Source: an uncultured Saprospiraceae bacterium
Lineage (GTDB): Bacteria > Bacteroidota > Bacteroidia > Chitinophagales > Saprospiraceae
Reading direction: 5' to 3'
DNA length: 64,000 nucleotides
NCBI GenBank assembly: GCA_937926205.1
Contig: CALEYL010000077.1
Location: 47,255 to 111,254, forward strand
Under the pieces are notes generated by a model. That model was given only the letters and a program-made list of their open reading frames with translations. It did not search any database and was not told the origin of the DNA. Shown one piece after another: positions 26,001-35,002 of this stretch. The position numbers and the translations under genes were made by a program. Numbering within the stretch: the first letter of the stretch is position 1; every line of letters begins with the position of its first letter.

Positions 26001-26583
26001 CAGTCTTCGTGTGATGAATGAAACACGCATCAGCCGGAGCATTGCTTCTCCCTGCACAGCGGAAACGGCGGGAAGGCCTCCGGCGCCACAATACAATCTG
26101 GCCGATTGTGATCTGATCAGGGCTTTTTCGCCCACACCAGGCGAGTACCTGATCAGCGTGTGGGTGCGCGAAATGATGCCCTACGACGCACAAACAGCCA
26201 GCATAGAGGTGACGGCCAATGGGCAATCTGTCGGGCGGTTTGTCCCCGAAGGCCCGGTAGTGGAGGGTTGGCGCGAGATTAGCGGGGTGTTTAACATGAC
26301 CGCTGCCAATGAAATTTCAATCGTTTTGCGCAGTGTAACAGGGTTTCCAACCTACTTCGACGACCTGCGCATCCAGCCATTTTTGGCGCAATTAGAGAGC
26401 TATGTCTACGACCCGGTAACCTTGCGCCTGACTGCAAAATTAGATGGCCAAAACTACGCGATTTACTACGAATACGACAACGAAGGCTTGCTCACCCGCA
26501 CCAAAAAAGAAACGGAAAGGGGCATCATGACCGTCCAGGAAGTACGTACCGCAAAACCTAAATTATCAAACGCCGGCAATTAA
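20032..26583 (+). CDS. Giant secreted SpvB/RHS-partner protein
   Basis: 2183 aa. N-terminal signal-like segment (SWVLFLCQLILAEMVAAPVC), then at about residue 98 the hallmark of Bacteroidota RHS-associated proteins: DLVDPFTGDFSYNIQLFDVGGYPVNLSYQSG ending in ASWVGLGWTLNPGAVNRHVRG. A Gly/Ser-rich beta region, long YD-like and beta-propeller-like sequence, and near the C-terminus a galactose-binding-like module (SNPGDITEEQSHTGRRSLRV ... TYFDDLRIQP) follow. The protein ends with YVYDPVTLRLTAKLDGQNYAIYYEYDNEGLLTRTKKETERG, a YD-repeat-like stretch. It precedes the RHS gene by 5 bp. By analogy with Tc toxin B/C proteins the two may together build a cocoon-like shell; that is inference. Quotes above are split excerpts of the protein. 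Confidence 0.83.
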   Translation: MMRLSSAYRKSWVLFLCQLILAEMVAAPVCMLDHITYRRQAVNGSTPLFQQPQLKPSAGETLQVFPSASEREYIASLNDDGGPSMPEVQSFKPHDAADLVDPFTGDFSYNIQLFDVGGYPVNLSYQSGAGLNDEASWVGLGWTLNPGAVNRHVRGLPDDFKGDQIMKELSAKPMETIGFGGELGLQIFGVETGSVGAEGNLNLGLGIRYNNYNGWDVSASLGPELDASAGSFGLQLGGDLELSSASGADVSGSLSINYSLSEEAGESASAISSGLSLGGGLGFSYNSRRGMEDVYFNGQAIAATRGHVYSGHTRFGLAGNFSLMGAKDIDVPSFTMPKVSSSVTFKGTLGGEINGTHINGEVHGYYNRDNFLQYATRDAYGYLYTHESTNSWNLHDAELEKNLPFQMDRAVLPLTVYAYDLYQVNAQGLSGNFRPFRADQPVLSPARASSTASGTSDGFEIGLGAYAHGGYDYVLNNIQSEENRWEESNAFASALAGTTNDKTLTGERVYFKNVGEGNAMANPQGFERLGGFLPAAVKVENDRTTNQLVDASGQQITTMNSNTSLLRTNPEPRTLPLTYLSAEEANFAAVTREIEDYHPASLHAFGLRRFHPERRIGHRRDSLYRLPHHLSEIRVTQSSGARYIFGLPAYQIVQESVSFNLGELSPNPETNLVTYNPGTDNSVSNQEYYSRQTTPAYAYGFLLTSILSPDYVDIQADGPSPDDYGTYTRFNYSKQEYPFRWRSPMEENQAFFQEQTLSKADDNIGSYTYGEKEVWYLQSIETRNYIALFYTSDRDDALGVRGENGGLELDRRLQKLDSILLYTQADFLARGDQALPIKTVYFSYDYSLCQGMPNTVENRGKLTLRAVAFSHQRSRKETFSPYRFNYANNPEYGHLNADRWGNYKPNFTESEILDNLHFPYAEQGENAANASASAWLLSEIRLPSGGIMRVEYEADDYAYVQDQPATIMAPIAGFSPLASPEIPGEAQLPANLGLSLTNPDNLFVFNLPQRRLAPGFPLMRLGASYGNFKINIKNNLKEWVPCFIPARILNQRLTWESGVFPATPAATTSGWIGFPGRGGVVPGYSIHPVRLAAWQKLKYNLPEVGYDTNGKPEGEVDFIEALDQFAGVVDELFREGGTYGLFRDRRLAESIDGGFLRIPAPNGRKFGGGSRVRRLTISDEWGNMLRNPEPGLTFSYGQEYFYTTTTHQGDTISAGVAAYEPLLGGDENALTTPMVNTSEKELHKHAADVDELMTMRPIGEAFYPAPQVGYSRVLVRNITPPEGSSRTSTGFTIQEFYTAKDFPTITRITPLQAHRRTPDISAPNPFYSNLQNTATTSQGFSIELNNMHGQPKSEKQYQQDGVLISGVEYHYQTGNTGQLDNTVTVYDPATHTTRRALIGVEHETVIYHQEVSASSQATNVQFNIMTFPVVGPAPTVIPVILANFSESLTRYRSITLTKVIQRTGILLEVIAFERGGSLATRHIVYDALTGQPIVSAIENEYGKQYYNTTLPAHWVAEYAGMGPAFQSERNTYAALNISGDGSANISNGISSGFFPGDEWLLRNTGDLSSMRKAWLSHRDGNTAYWIDESGDFIPGGQYIGRCLRSGRRNQIAASAASFTGFRHPMADGRNIFSAGNPATQQILHSEVQTFSENWQTYYGARPRGLRGGCSCEGTSVGGGKFLTLLSFLFSVQPTGLFDFGRIDITDQNFLPLTSIGLGRPDELYWVGGLSGAGYEASIYESGHRLRCRLRLTPAGETPLSAVLPSRYEEKRIPFSVSLAGLTSISCGDAPNEALLVRLGYSRRGFANFYLWTDCLVIPSCAYQYNFSQGACQLGVGARINPYLNNARGVWRPAAAYQYVGLRVSNDRPAESGYYENFNSFFQLENGQLKVMGGANWQRAAQNTLVEPHGQTLETQDALGIYSSQLYGYNFNLPVATAVNARYHDITVDGFEDYDFNNYPATATGACELPAHFRISNPGDITEEQSHTGRRSLRVMNETRISRSIASPCTAETAGRPPAPQYNLADCDLIRAFSPTPGEYLISVWVREMMPYDAQTASIEVTANGQSVGRFVPEGPVVEGWREISGVFNMTAANEISIVLRSVTGFPTYFDDLRIQPFLAQLESYVYDPVTLRLTAKLDGQNYAIYYEYDNEGLLTRTKKETERGIMTVQEVRTAKPKLSNAGN

Positions 26584-26588
26584 TCACC

Positions 26589-29500
26589 ATGAAAGCTCAA
26601 CTGACCATGTCGCTTAAATACAAGTTCACGATCACTTTTTTTGCGCTGGCTGTATGGAACAGCTTAGCACAAGACGGCATATCGTCCTGGCCTGTATTGG
26701 ATGCCTGTAACCTGGCTCCGGGGTGTCGGGAAGTACGCACGGCAACAGATACGACCATGGTGACCTACAACTCCCGTTTGGTTTACGTTCGCGATGCAGC
26801 ATACCCGGAGTCCTACACGGTGAATACAGGCAATCAACGGATTCATTTTACCCGCTTAGCTTTGTCGCTTTATGCCAATACGGCGGCTTTTAATCCTTAT
26901 CCGGAAGCCTACATGGTTTCCCTTCGGTGTCAAATTCGCTACGCTGCCAGGAGTGGCGGCGCTGAAAGAACGGCGACAGCCCGTCTGCGCATTAATTACT
27001 CACCTGAGTCAGGAGCCAGCTTTCAATACGTGGACACCTACTATCTTGAGGAAGTGATCTGGGCTAAAATTACAGTGGATTCCTTTGGCGCCAGCATTCC
27101 TTTTGTCAATCTTCCGGAGGAATCTCCTTTTTTTCTGCGCGCTGAGATCGTATCGGAGCAGTACGCAGACCCTATTCCGGATAATCTTCTCCCCAGCGTT
27201 GCTCCTGCGCCACCACCGCGCTTGTCTGTTTCGCAAAACGGAGGTTATATTCGGGTCTTACTTGACCCTGAAAACCGCACAGCATCCTGGGCAGCTTATT
27301 ACGACCTGGAATGGGTCTTTGTTGACGGATATGGCTTGCCCTTGGAGGGCATTCCGCAAAGTTCAATCACACCTGCAACTACACCCAGCGCGCCGACCGA
27401 CTTGAGAGACCGTTTTCGGATTACCGGTCCGGTTCAGGTTGGAAGAGGCGATATTGTCGTGCGGACAAACCCGGGCAACAATGCCCCTCCCACGATAACT
27501 TTCCCAAACGTACCTTATGATTTTCGCCACAACAGTACCCGGGTAAGCATTCGGCAACGCGAATACGAAATTCCTTTAGTTTTTGAAAAAGGATTGGTGA
27601 TCATCCGCTACCGGGCAGTCGCGCTTTATGGCAACGATTTCAGCCAACCCCGCCCGGGAAACTGGTCAAAAGAAACCACAGGCGAAATCACCCTTGGGGG
27701 TAGCAATCCCTTGCTCTCTGAAGGAGTCGTGGTGATTCAGGGAAATCTGGTTCATGAACAGGATCGCAAAAACTGGCAATACATTGCCAATTATGCCGAA
27801 AATGGCCTGCGCAAGGATGTGCTTTCTTATTTCGATGGTTCGCTGCGCGACCGACAAAGCATCACACGGCTCAATACCGACGGACAACATCTGGTGGTAG
27901 GAGAAAAGATTTACGATCATCAGGGACGTCCGGCCATCAGCATTTTACCTGCGCCCTACAAGCCCAATCAGGAGCAGGAAGTTCGCTTGAATGAAGACTT
28001 TGATGCTCCGCAGGGGATGTCCTCCTCCACTGCTAATGCCTCCCCTGCAACACAAGCTCTCGTTGCTTCTACGGCTTCCTCTGCGCCACGCTCGCGGAAA
28101 ATCAAAGGCCGTAGAAGAACCACCGTTGCAGGCGGCCTTGCTCAACTCAATTCACCTTCATCTGCAAATCCTCAAAATTCCGGCATTACTTTGATGAATT
28201 GGGCGCGACCGGAAATTACCGCATTGGGCAACATTTCATATTCCGGCTCCGGAAATTTGGCCCCCATCATTCAGGCAAGCCCGCTTATACGTGCGCTTCA
28301 ATATACTTTAGGTAATACAAATCAGGATTTAAATGCTTCTATATTGCGCAATACTCAGTTTAGAGATTGGAGCCAATATTTTGATTTTCAGAACCCAACT
28401 CCTCGGGCGACAACAGCCCAGCCGCCCTCCCGCGAATGGCTGCGCTTAGAAAGTTATCTGACTCAAAATCCGGCGCTGCGTTTTCAGGAGCGCTTCAATG
28501 TAAACAGTCAGGGACAGCCTTATTCCTGGCGCGATTTCGATATCCGCCGTGAAACCCCGCCTGCTGATTGTGGAGCAGAAGCTTTACCACCTCTTGTGCA
28601 GCCTTTGGGAACGCAATCCGGCGCAGGGAATTATTACTCCCCGGAAAACCCCGACCAGCAAGGGCTGCAGGCATTTGTACCCGACGCGAAAGGATACCCT
28701 TTTGTGCAAACAGAATTCATGCCTGATCCCGGCAGCCGCGTCAGGCGGGTCGGAGCTCCGGGATTGACCCACCAGTTGGGAAATGGCCACGACAAACGCT
28801 TTGCCTATGGTGTACCGGCTCAGGCCGAGCTTGACCGCTGGTTTGGCAACGATGCCGGCAAGGCCGAACATTACCAACGCGTAGTCATGACCGACGAAAA
28901 TGGTCAGCAATACATCCAATACATCAACCCCAAAGGTCAGGTAGTCGGGTCGGGGCTTCTGGGGCCTGCGCCTGAGAACCTTCAGGCTTTGTCCCGGGCA
29001 GATCAATCCGTAACCCTCAATGTTACTGAAGAAAGCCGTCCACAGGAAGCCGACGGATTTTTGGTTTGGAGCCGCACCGTCACCCTCAGCCAGCCGGGGA
29101 ATATTCAATTGGATTATGCTTTTGACCCGGCTTTACTCGATACCGCCCTGTGCAACCGCAACTTGTGCTTATCCTGTATCTATGACCTTGAAGTTGAACT
29201 CCGGAATTCCTGTGGTGAATACCTCTGGCACATGCGCGCCACCTTAGGCAATCTGGCAGAAATCGCCAATTGCCGTGCTTCCAATTTGCGACGGGATACG
29301 CTCTTAACGGGCTTGCCGCCGGGCGACTACCACCTCAGTAAGCGACTCAGGGTGAACGAAGCTGCTGTAGATGCTGCGGTAGACCAGATTATGGCTGCCA
29401 ACGACTGCTGGCGCGACAACTACGCAGCGCCAGCACAAGCGCCGCCATGTCCGGCTGCAGATGACTGCATACCGTGCCAGTATGAGTTTGAGAACATTAC

Positions 29501-32500
29501 TTACCCGGGAATGCCCATATCGCGTGTACCCTTCAAACGCATGCCTGGTAATAATCCGGCCTGTGCGCGAATTTGCTTTGGCCCGGAAGATATTCCTATG
29601 CCATTCGATATGAACATGTACCATCGTTTGGTGCAGGATGTAAGTCCTGGCGGGCAATACGGCATCATCTGGACTACCCGAACGATTTCTGATGGAATTA
29701 CGATACGCGTACCAGCGAATGACTTGCTTTCCGTATTCAGTTTCAGCAACCAACTGACCCTGACCGACCCGGGACGGACAAGTCCAATGGGAGGAATGCA
29801 CTACGGCAAACCCGTATTCCCTTACCGCAATGCCGATGGAAGCGAAGCCTGGGTAGACGTTGAGGGCAAAATTGAAGGAATAGATTATTATATCGGAAGT
29901 TTGCGAACGGATGCTTCAGGACGGCGTCTTATTCGCCCCAACGATATTATTTCATTGGAATGGTTGGATGCGGTATGGCAGGATGCCTGGGGGGAATCCC
30001 TGGTTCCTTACCATCCTGAGTATTTATACTGGGTATGGGCTCAGCACTTAGCCTCCAGCGAAAGTCATAACCGTCAGATGGAAGAAACAGTAACTTTCCC
30101 GCCACAGTATCTTCCCACGCCCGACGGTGACTATCCAGCGGAACTGTTTAATGCAGACCCTTACTTTAATCTGTACCCTGAAGATGTAACGGCCATGCGT
30201 ACGGCACTCAACGCAGCATCGAGACCCGTATCCGGTATTACTTACAGCGCTTATCAGGTCGCTTTCGCATCCGTGTTCTGCGGATCTCCTTATTATCGGG
30301 AAAATCCGACAGAATTGGCCTCTTGTATTGGCGCAGGTACGGAAATCAGAAATCGTATTCAAGGGCTGGATCTACTTACCCAGGCTCAGGTATGGGAAAT
30401 ATTTAAGCAATTTTACCTGAAAGCCAAAGCCCGTTTGCACGACCAACGGCGCGACACTCTTTTTACTAATTTAGGATTGTTCAATGCCGACTATCTGGGC
30501 GATCCTCCCTGCAAATCCCTCGTTGTGGTGGCAGAGGTATTCGAGGTCGGGGAAATTTCGGCTGCGCTGGCGGCCGCTTACCGGCGTAGCATTCCGCGCT
30601 TTAGACGCGCGAATTGTACCCCCAATTTGCCGATTGATTTAGATGGGGATGGACGACAGGACGCCTACCTCCCCGCCGATAATTATGCAGCCATCGAAAG
30701 TTGGGGCGATATGCAACGGGGCAATTTTGACGCTGAATGCCGCCAATGCGGTGGCGGCGAAGGACTACTGGGGTTGCTAAATGGACTATCGCAAAATAAC
30801 CTGCTGATTTCCAATACGCCTTTGGTATTACCCCGTGGGCTGGATTTGCCCATGCCTTCTGATTTAGCTGCGGCTTTAGGTTCGCTACAACGCACTTATG
30901 AATATAAATCATCGTCTGCCGGCAACGGGGAGTTAATCATAAGCCTTATTGCCGGCTCCAACGTCACGACCATTCGCCTCGAACCGCAAGGCAATGAGCC
31001 CGGTTCCCAATGGCTTCCTGGCAGTCCAAACACCCGAAATTCCCTGAACTGGAAAAAAATCAGGTATTTTTCCTGTCTCAAAGAACTCAAGGATAAATCT
31101 AAACGCCCGGTACGAAATGTTTTTTATCTCGAAGCTTATACCGACGAAGGCCAAAAGCACATCATCCATCTGCATACGACCCTGCCTTTCAGTGCCTGCA
31201 CGAGGCCCGAAACACCCAGGTACAACTTCACACTGCGGCGCAACGACAATACCGCTTTTATTGAGGCGCTGATCAAATACCTATTTGCTGACCCACGCCG
31301 CATGCGGGAAAGAAGAATCGAACTCCCGGAGGTCATCAGCAATCTAACAGATATGCCAAGAATAAACACCATCAATCTAAGCCTTAGCTCTGTAGAACTG
31401 CTTATTGAATTTCGGGGATCAGATTGTAAAATCTACGTAGAAGTTTATGATGATTCCTACGATAAGGACAAGCAGCCCAGAGTTACATACAATATGCCCT
31501 CCGTAGTGGCTATTTTGCCTGTCTATGAATCTACCAGCCCTACCTCCGCATTTATTGTTTTCATGCAGGATAGCGATGGGAGGCGTTTTCCGTTGCGTGG
31601 GCGCATTGAAAAAGAAGACTGCCTCGCAGTTTTTGACCGGGTGCCTGGTTCACCTACCCGCGATTGTTGCCTACCCATTCTCCCCGTCATCCGGATACCC
31701 CGGTATTGCGATCAGCAGGCAGTAGCCTATACCCGGCTTGATCTGGCCAATGAACAGGCCATTCGCGCCGGCGAAGAAATCTTTGAGCGGCGTGCCTGGC
31801 GTGCCTGGTACCTCCGGCGCTGCCAGGGCAACCTCGATCGGCTGTTGATCCGCTACGAAGCGCCCGTGTACCAAATGACGTTGTTTTATTACGACCAGGC
31901 CGGCAACCGCATCCGAACGGTGCCGCCCCAGGGCGTACGCCCACTTACAGACCCCCAGGTCGCGGCTGTTAACCGCCAGGAGAATGGGCCGCGGGTATAT
32001 CCTGCGCACACGATGGCTACGACCTATCGCTACAACAGCCTCAATCAGGTGGTGTACCGCTATGCCCCTGACGGCGGCGCTACCCGCCATGCTTATGACG
32101 AACTGGGGCGGGTCGTACTCAGCCAGGACGCTGAGCAGGCTACCCGTGCCAGAGCAGCTTACCTGCGCTATGATGCGCTGGGCCGGCTTTCAGAAAGTGG
32201 CTTTACCAACTGGGAAGGGCCGCTCCCCGCTGCAATCGCCCACCGCAATTTCCTTGAACGGCTGCGCAATCAGGAAGAAGTTTTTACCACCCACTACGAC
32301 CGCGCCGCTTTTGCCGATCCTGCCCTTCAGGGGCGTTTTTCAGGCGGGCAGCAGCACCTGCGTGGTCGCATCGCTTCGGTGAGCTATCGCCCGGGGGTGA
32401 GTTCGGCTTTCCAGCACGCTACCCATTACAGTTACGATCGCATGGGCAACATGCGCGAGCTGGTACAGGATTTTGCCAGCCTGACTACGTTTTTCCCATC

Positions 32501-34973
32501 GTTGGCAGAACACCGCTACAAACAATTGCGCTACGACTACGACCTGATCACCGGCAATGTAAACCGCATGATTTATCAGCCCGGCTTTGCGGATCAGTTT
32601 GTGCATTGGTATGATTACGACGCCGACAACCGGGTAGCCGCCATTTATACGGCTGCCGACCCGCGCACGCCCGTCAGCCTGCGCGAACGCGAAGCGCGCT
32701 ACGAATACTACCGACATGGCCCGCAGGCACGGATCACACTGGGGCAGGACATGGTTCAGGGACTGGACTACATCTACACCATTCACGGCTGGCTGAAAGG
32801 CATCAACTGCCCGCTGCCCAATCCCGCAACGGATCCCGGGCAGGATGGCCGCCTGAGTGCCACGGCGCCTGATGCCTATGGCTATACTCTGGGATACTAT
32901 GCGGAGGACTACCGCCCTATAGGGCTGTCACGGGCGGGTATTGACAACGAGCCGGTTAATTTTTTCCGTCCGGATAACGGACCGCTTGCTGCCCTCAATA
33001 CCGCTTCGCCAAGCCTCTACAACGGCAATATCCGCTACACGATTCACGGCAACCAGGGGCTTTCGCCCGGTTTCCAGGCTACGGCCTATCGCTACGATCA
33101 GATTCAGCGCTTGGTGCAGTCCCGCGTTTGGCAGCCCCCGACCACCGATCCCGGATTTGCCGGGCAGGGCCTGCCGTTTGCATTGCCTGCAACGAACTAC
33201 GCTGCCCTGACTCAAAGCGACCGCTGGGCGATGGACCTGAGCTACGACGCCAACGGCAATATCCTGACCCTGAACCGCACCGACGATCAGGGCGCACCGA
33301 TGGACGCGCTGGTGTATCATTATCCCGACCCCGCCAACAACCGCCTCGGCCACATTACTGACGGGGCTGGTCGCCGCCTGCCTGCCAGCCACCCTTCTCC
33401 CGATCTGGCAGGGCATACGCCCGGCAATTACGCCTACGACGCGAAAGGCCGCCTGACGCAGGATCGCGCTGAAGGCAACCTGCGCCTGGAATGGTCGGGC
33501 ACAGACAAACTCAAACGCCTCACTAAGGATGGGCAGGAATTGGAATTTTACTACGACGCGCTGGGGCGGCGCACCCTGAAATACAACCGCAGCGCCGGCA
33601 CGGCTACCTATTACGTGCGCGACGCCCGCGGCGAAGTTTTATCTACCTACACTGCCGCAGCAACCGGCCTGCGCTGGGATTACCTGCCCATCATTGGGGC
33701 GACCCGCATTGGCAGCTTTACTCCCGGATTGACCCTGCCGGCAGGCAACCGGCCTGTTCAACCGGACCGGAGCGCCGGCTGGCGTGGTCGCCGGGCCTAC
33801 GAATTGATCTCCCAAACCGGTGACGTACTGACCCTGCTCAGCGACCGCCGCCTGCCCAACACCACCGGCGCAGGCGCCCGTGCCGAATTCCTGGAAGCCC
33901 ATGATTACTACCCCTTCGGGATGCCACAGCCCGATCGCAGCCTAACTGCTCCGGAACAACTGCAAAGTACCGCCTCCATGCGCTACCCCTTCGGCTTTCA
34001 GGGCATGGAGATGGACAGTGATTACAAGGGCGAAGGAGGGGCATATACGACGGAGTTTAGACAGTATGATGCAAGAGTGGGAAGGTGGTTGAGTGTGGAT
34101 CCAAAAATTGATAAATATGCTGATCTGTCCCCATATTTATCATTCAATAATTCTCCCAATTTAATAATAGACCCAAATGGGGATGATCCTCCGGCGGCAG
34201 GTTCAAGGACTCGGAGGGCACGGCAACCAAGAGGCAGAGTAATTTTACCACAGCAATCTGATATAGAACGAGAATCACGTTGGAGGTTTTATTCAGATGA
34301 AAGTACATCTGCGAGTATAACTTTTAGTATTCCAGAAAGATTGATAATTGAGACTAACCCAGAAGAGAGCCAGGAAGAACAAAGACCCTCATCTGAAACT
34401 TCAAGACAGTCAATTGTACAAGGTAGAATAGATCCATTTATTGAAGGCAATGCCCAACTAATGGAAAGTATGGAATCTATGTCTATTGTGTTAGAGGGAA
34501 CTGCAACAGCTGTAGATTTTTCACTTTCACTTCTTCTAGCCTTGGATCCTGTCCCAGGTGATGAAGTAGCAACAGCTACTTTCGCTGCGAGCAGGTTAAG
34601 GCAGTGGTTACCTAGACTTCACAGAACATTGGGGGAATCATCTGCGAATACATTATTAGGCAGGATTACATCTTCTGCAATGAGATCACGCCTAAGGGGA
34701 GCCGTAACCGCTACTATGCGGCAATTACTGCAACGGACACCCGGTGTTTATTCAAGAGGCTACCTCGCATTGGAATTTGGTGAAAACTTCATACGCGGTC
34801 GTCTTACCTCAGGATTGGACGAAGCAGGGATTAACTTATTTATCGGTTATTATCAATTGCTTACAGGAGATTATTCTACGGCAACAGAGCAAAGGCTAAG
34901 GACAACAAGGGAATTTTTAATTAGGGTTAGAGATGGCACCCAACTTAGTGGCGGAAGTTCAAGTTCTGATTAA
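26589..34973 (+). CDS. Giant RHS-repeat protein with variable C-terminal tip (polymorphic-toxin-like)
   Basis: 2794 aa with signal peptide (YKFTITFFALAVWNSLAQ). The first ~1700 residues are beta-rich and Cys-containing. YD/RHS repeats run from about 1790 (YRYNSLNQVVYRYAPDGG, YDELGRVVLSQD, YDALGRLSES ...) to the RHS core motif near 2470-2530 (RYPFGFQGMEMDSDYKGEG, FRQYDARVGRWLSVDPK, LSPYLSFNNSPN and DPNGDD). Residues ~2535-2794 form a separate tip: a basic/Ser-rich linker, then helices with a hydrophobic segment (ATAVDFSLSLLLALDPVPGDE). The DNA of the tip is visibly more AT-rich than the GC-rich repeats before it, as expected for a swapped toxin module. No small immunity-like gene follows; the next ORF is a 1020-aa secreted protein 29 bp on. 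RHS assignment is firm; toxin activity is unproven. Confidence 0.9.
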   Translation: MKAQLTMSLKYKFTITFFALAVWNSLAQDGISSWPVLDACNLAPGCREVRTATDTTMVTYNSRLVYVRDAAYPESYTVNTGNQRIHFTRLALSLYANTAAFNPYPEAYMVSLRCQIRYAARSGGAERTATARLRINYSPESGASFQYVDTYYLEEVIWAKITVDSFGASIPFVNLPEESPFFLRAEIVSEQYADPIPDNLLPSVAPAPPPRLSVSQNGGYIRVLLDPENRTASWAAYYDLEWVFVDGYGLPLEGIPQSSITPATTPSAPTDLRDRFRITGPVQVGRGDIVVRTNPGNNAPPTITFPNVPYDFRHNSTRVSIRQREYEIPLVFEKGLVIIRYRAVALYGNDFSQPRPGNWSKETTGEITLGGSNPLLSEGVVVIQGNLVHEQDRKNWQYIANYAENGLRKDVLSYFDGSLRDRQSITRLNTDGQHLVVGEKIYDHQGRPAISILPAPYKPNQEQEVRLNEDFDAPQGMSSSTANASPATQALVASTASSAPRSRKIKGRRRTTVAGGLAQLNSPSSANPQNSGITLMNWARPEITALGNISYSGSGNLAPIIQASPLIRALQYTLGNTNQDLNASILRNTQFRDWSQYFDFQNPTPRATTAQPPSREWLRLESYLTQNPALRFQERFNVNSQGQPYSWRDFDIRRETPPADCGAEALPPLVQPLGTQSGAGNYYSPENPDQQGLQAFVPDAKGYPFVQTEFMPDPGSRVRRVGAPGLTHQLGNGHDKRFAYGVPAQAELDRWFGNDAGKAEHYQRVVMTDENGQQYIQYINPKGQVVGSGLLGPAPENLQALSRADQSVTLNVTEESRPQEADGFLVWSRTVTLSQPGNIQLDYAFDPALLDTALCNRNLCLSCIYDLEVELRNSCGEYLWHMRATLGNLAEIANCRASNLRRDTLLTGLPPGDYHLSKRLRVNEAAVDAAVDQIMAANDCWRDNYAAPAQAPPCPAADDCIPCQYEFENITYPGMPISRVPFKRMPGNNPACARICFGPEDIPMPFDMNMYHRLVQDVSPGGQYGIIWTTRTISDGITIRVPANDLLSVFSFSNQLTLTDPGRTSPMGGMHYGKPVFPYRNADGSEAWVDVEGKIEGIDYYIGSLRTDASGRRLIRPNDIISLEWLDAVWQDAWGESLVPYHPEYLYWVWAQHLASSESHNRQMEETVTFPPQYLPTPDGDYPAELFNADPYFNLYPEDVTAMRTALNAASRPVSGITYSAYQVAFASVFCGSPYYRENPTELASCIGAGTEIRNRIQGLDLLTQAQVWEIFKQFYLKAKARLHDQRRDTLFTNLGLFNADYLGDPPCKSLVVVAEVFEVGEISAALAAAYRRSIPRFRRANCTPNLPIDLDGDGRQDAYLPADNYAAIESWGDMQRGNFDAECRQCGGGEGLLGLLNGLSQNNLLISNTPLVLPRGLDLPMPSDLAAALGSLQRTYEYKSSSAGNGELIISLIAGSNVTTIRLEPQGNEPGSQWLPGSPNTRNSLNWKKIRYFSCLKELKDKSKRPVRNVFYLEAYTDEGQKHIIHLHTTLPFSACTRPETPRYNFTLRRNDNTAFIEALIKYLFADPRRMRERRIELPEVISNLTDMPRINTINLSLSSVELLIEFRGSDCKIYVEVYDDSYDKDKQPRVTYNMPSVVAILPVYESTSPTSAFIVFMQDSDGRRFPLRGRIEKEDCLAVFDRVPGSPTRDCCLPILPVIRIPRYCDQQAVAYTRLDLANEQAIRAGEEIFERRAWRAWYLRRCQGNLDRLLIRYEAPVYQMTLFYYDQAGNRIRTVPPQGVRPLTDPQVAAVNRQENGPRVYPAHTMATTYRYNSLNQVVYRYAPDGGATRHAYDELGRVVLSQDAEQATRARAAYLRYDALGRLSESGFTNWEGPLPAAIAHRNFLERLRNQEEVFTTHYDRAAFADPALQGRFSGGQQHLRGRIASVSYRPGVSSAFQHATHYSYDRMGNMRELVQDFASLTTFFPSLAEHRYKQLRYDYDLITGNVNRMIYQPGFADQFVHWYDYDADNRVAAIYTAADPRTPVSLREREARYEYYRHGPQARITLGQDMVQGLDYIYTIHGWLKGINCPLPNPATDPGQDGRLSATAPDAYGYTLGYYAEDYRPIGLSRAGIDNEPVNFFRPDNGPLAALNTASPSLYNGNIRYTIHGNQGLSPGFQATAYRYDQIQRLVQSRVWQPPTTDPGFAGQGLPFALPATNYAALTQSDRWAMDLSYDANGNILTLNRTDDQGAPMDALVYHYPDPANNRLGHITDGAGRRLPASHPSPDLAGHTPGNYAYDAKGRLTQDRAEGNLRLEWSGTDKLKRLTKDGQELEFYYDALGRRTLKYNRSAGTATYYVRDARGEVLSTYTAAATGLRWDYLPIIGATRIGSFTPGLTLPAGNRPVQPDRSAGWRGRRAYELISQTGDVLTLLSDRRLPNTTGAGARAEFLEAHDYYPFGMPQPDRSLTAPEQLQSTASMRYPFGFQGMEMDSDYKGEGGAYTTEFRQYDARVGRWLSVDPKIDKYADLSPYLSFNNSPNLIIDPNGDDPPAAGSRTRRARQPRGRVILPQQSDIERESRWRFYSDESTSASITFSIPERLIIETNPEESQEEQRPSSETSRQSIVQGRIDPFIEGNAQLMESMESMSIVLEGTATAVDFSLSLLLALDPVPGDEVATATFAASRLRQWLPRLHRTLGESSANTLLGRITSSAMRSRLRGAVTATMRQLLQRTPGVYSRGYLALEFGENFIRGRLTSGLDEAGINLFIGYYQLLTGDYSTATEQRLRTTREFLIRVRDGTQLSGGSSSSD

Positions 34974-35002
34974 CAACTTGCCATGGTTTAACATCAAAAT
35001 CA

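Noticed and set aside
34974..35002. Immunity gene for the RHS tip
   Set aside because: Only 29 bp separate the RHS stop from the next start, and that gene encodes a large secreted barrel protein.
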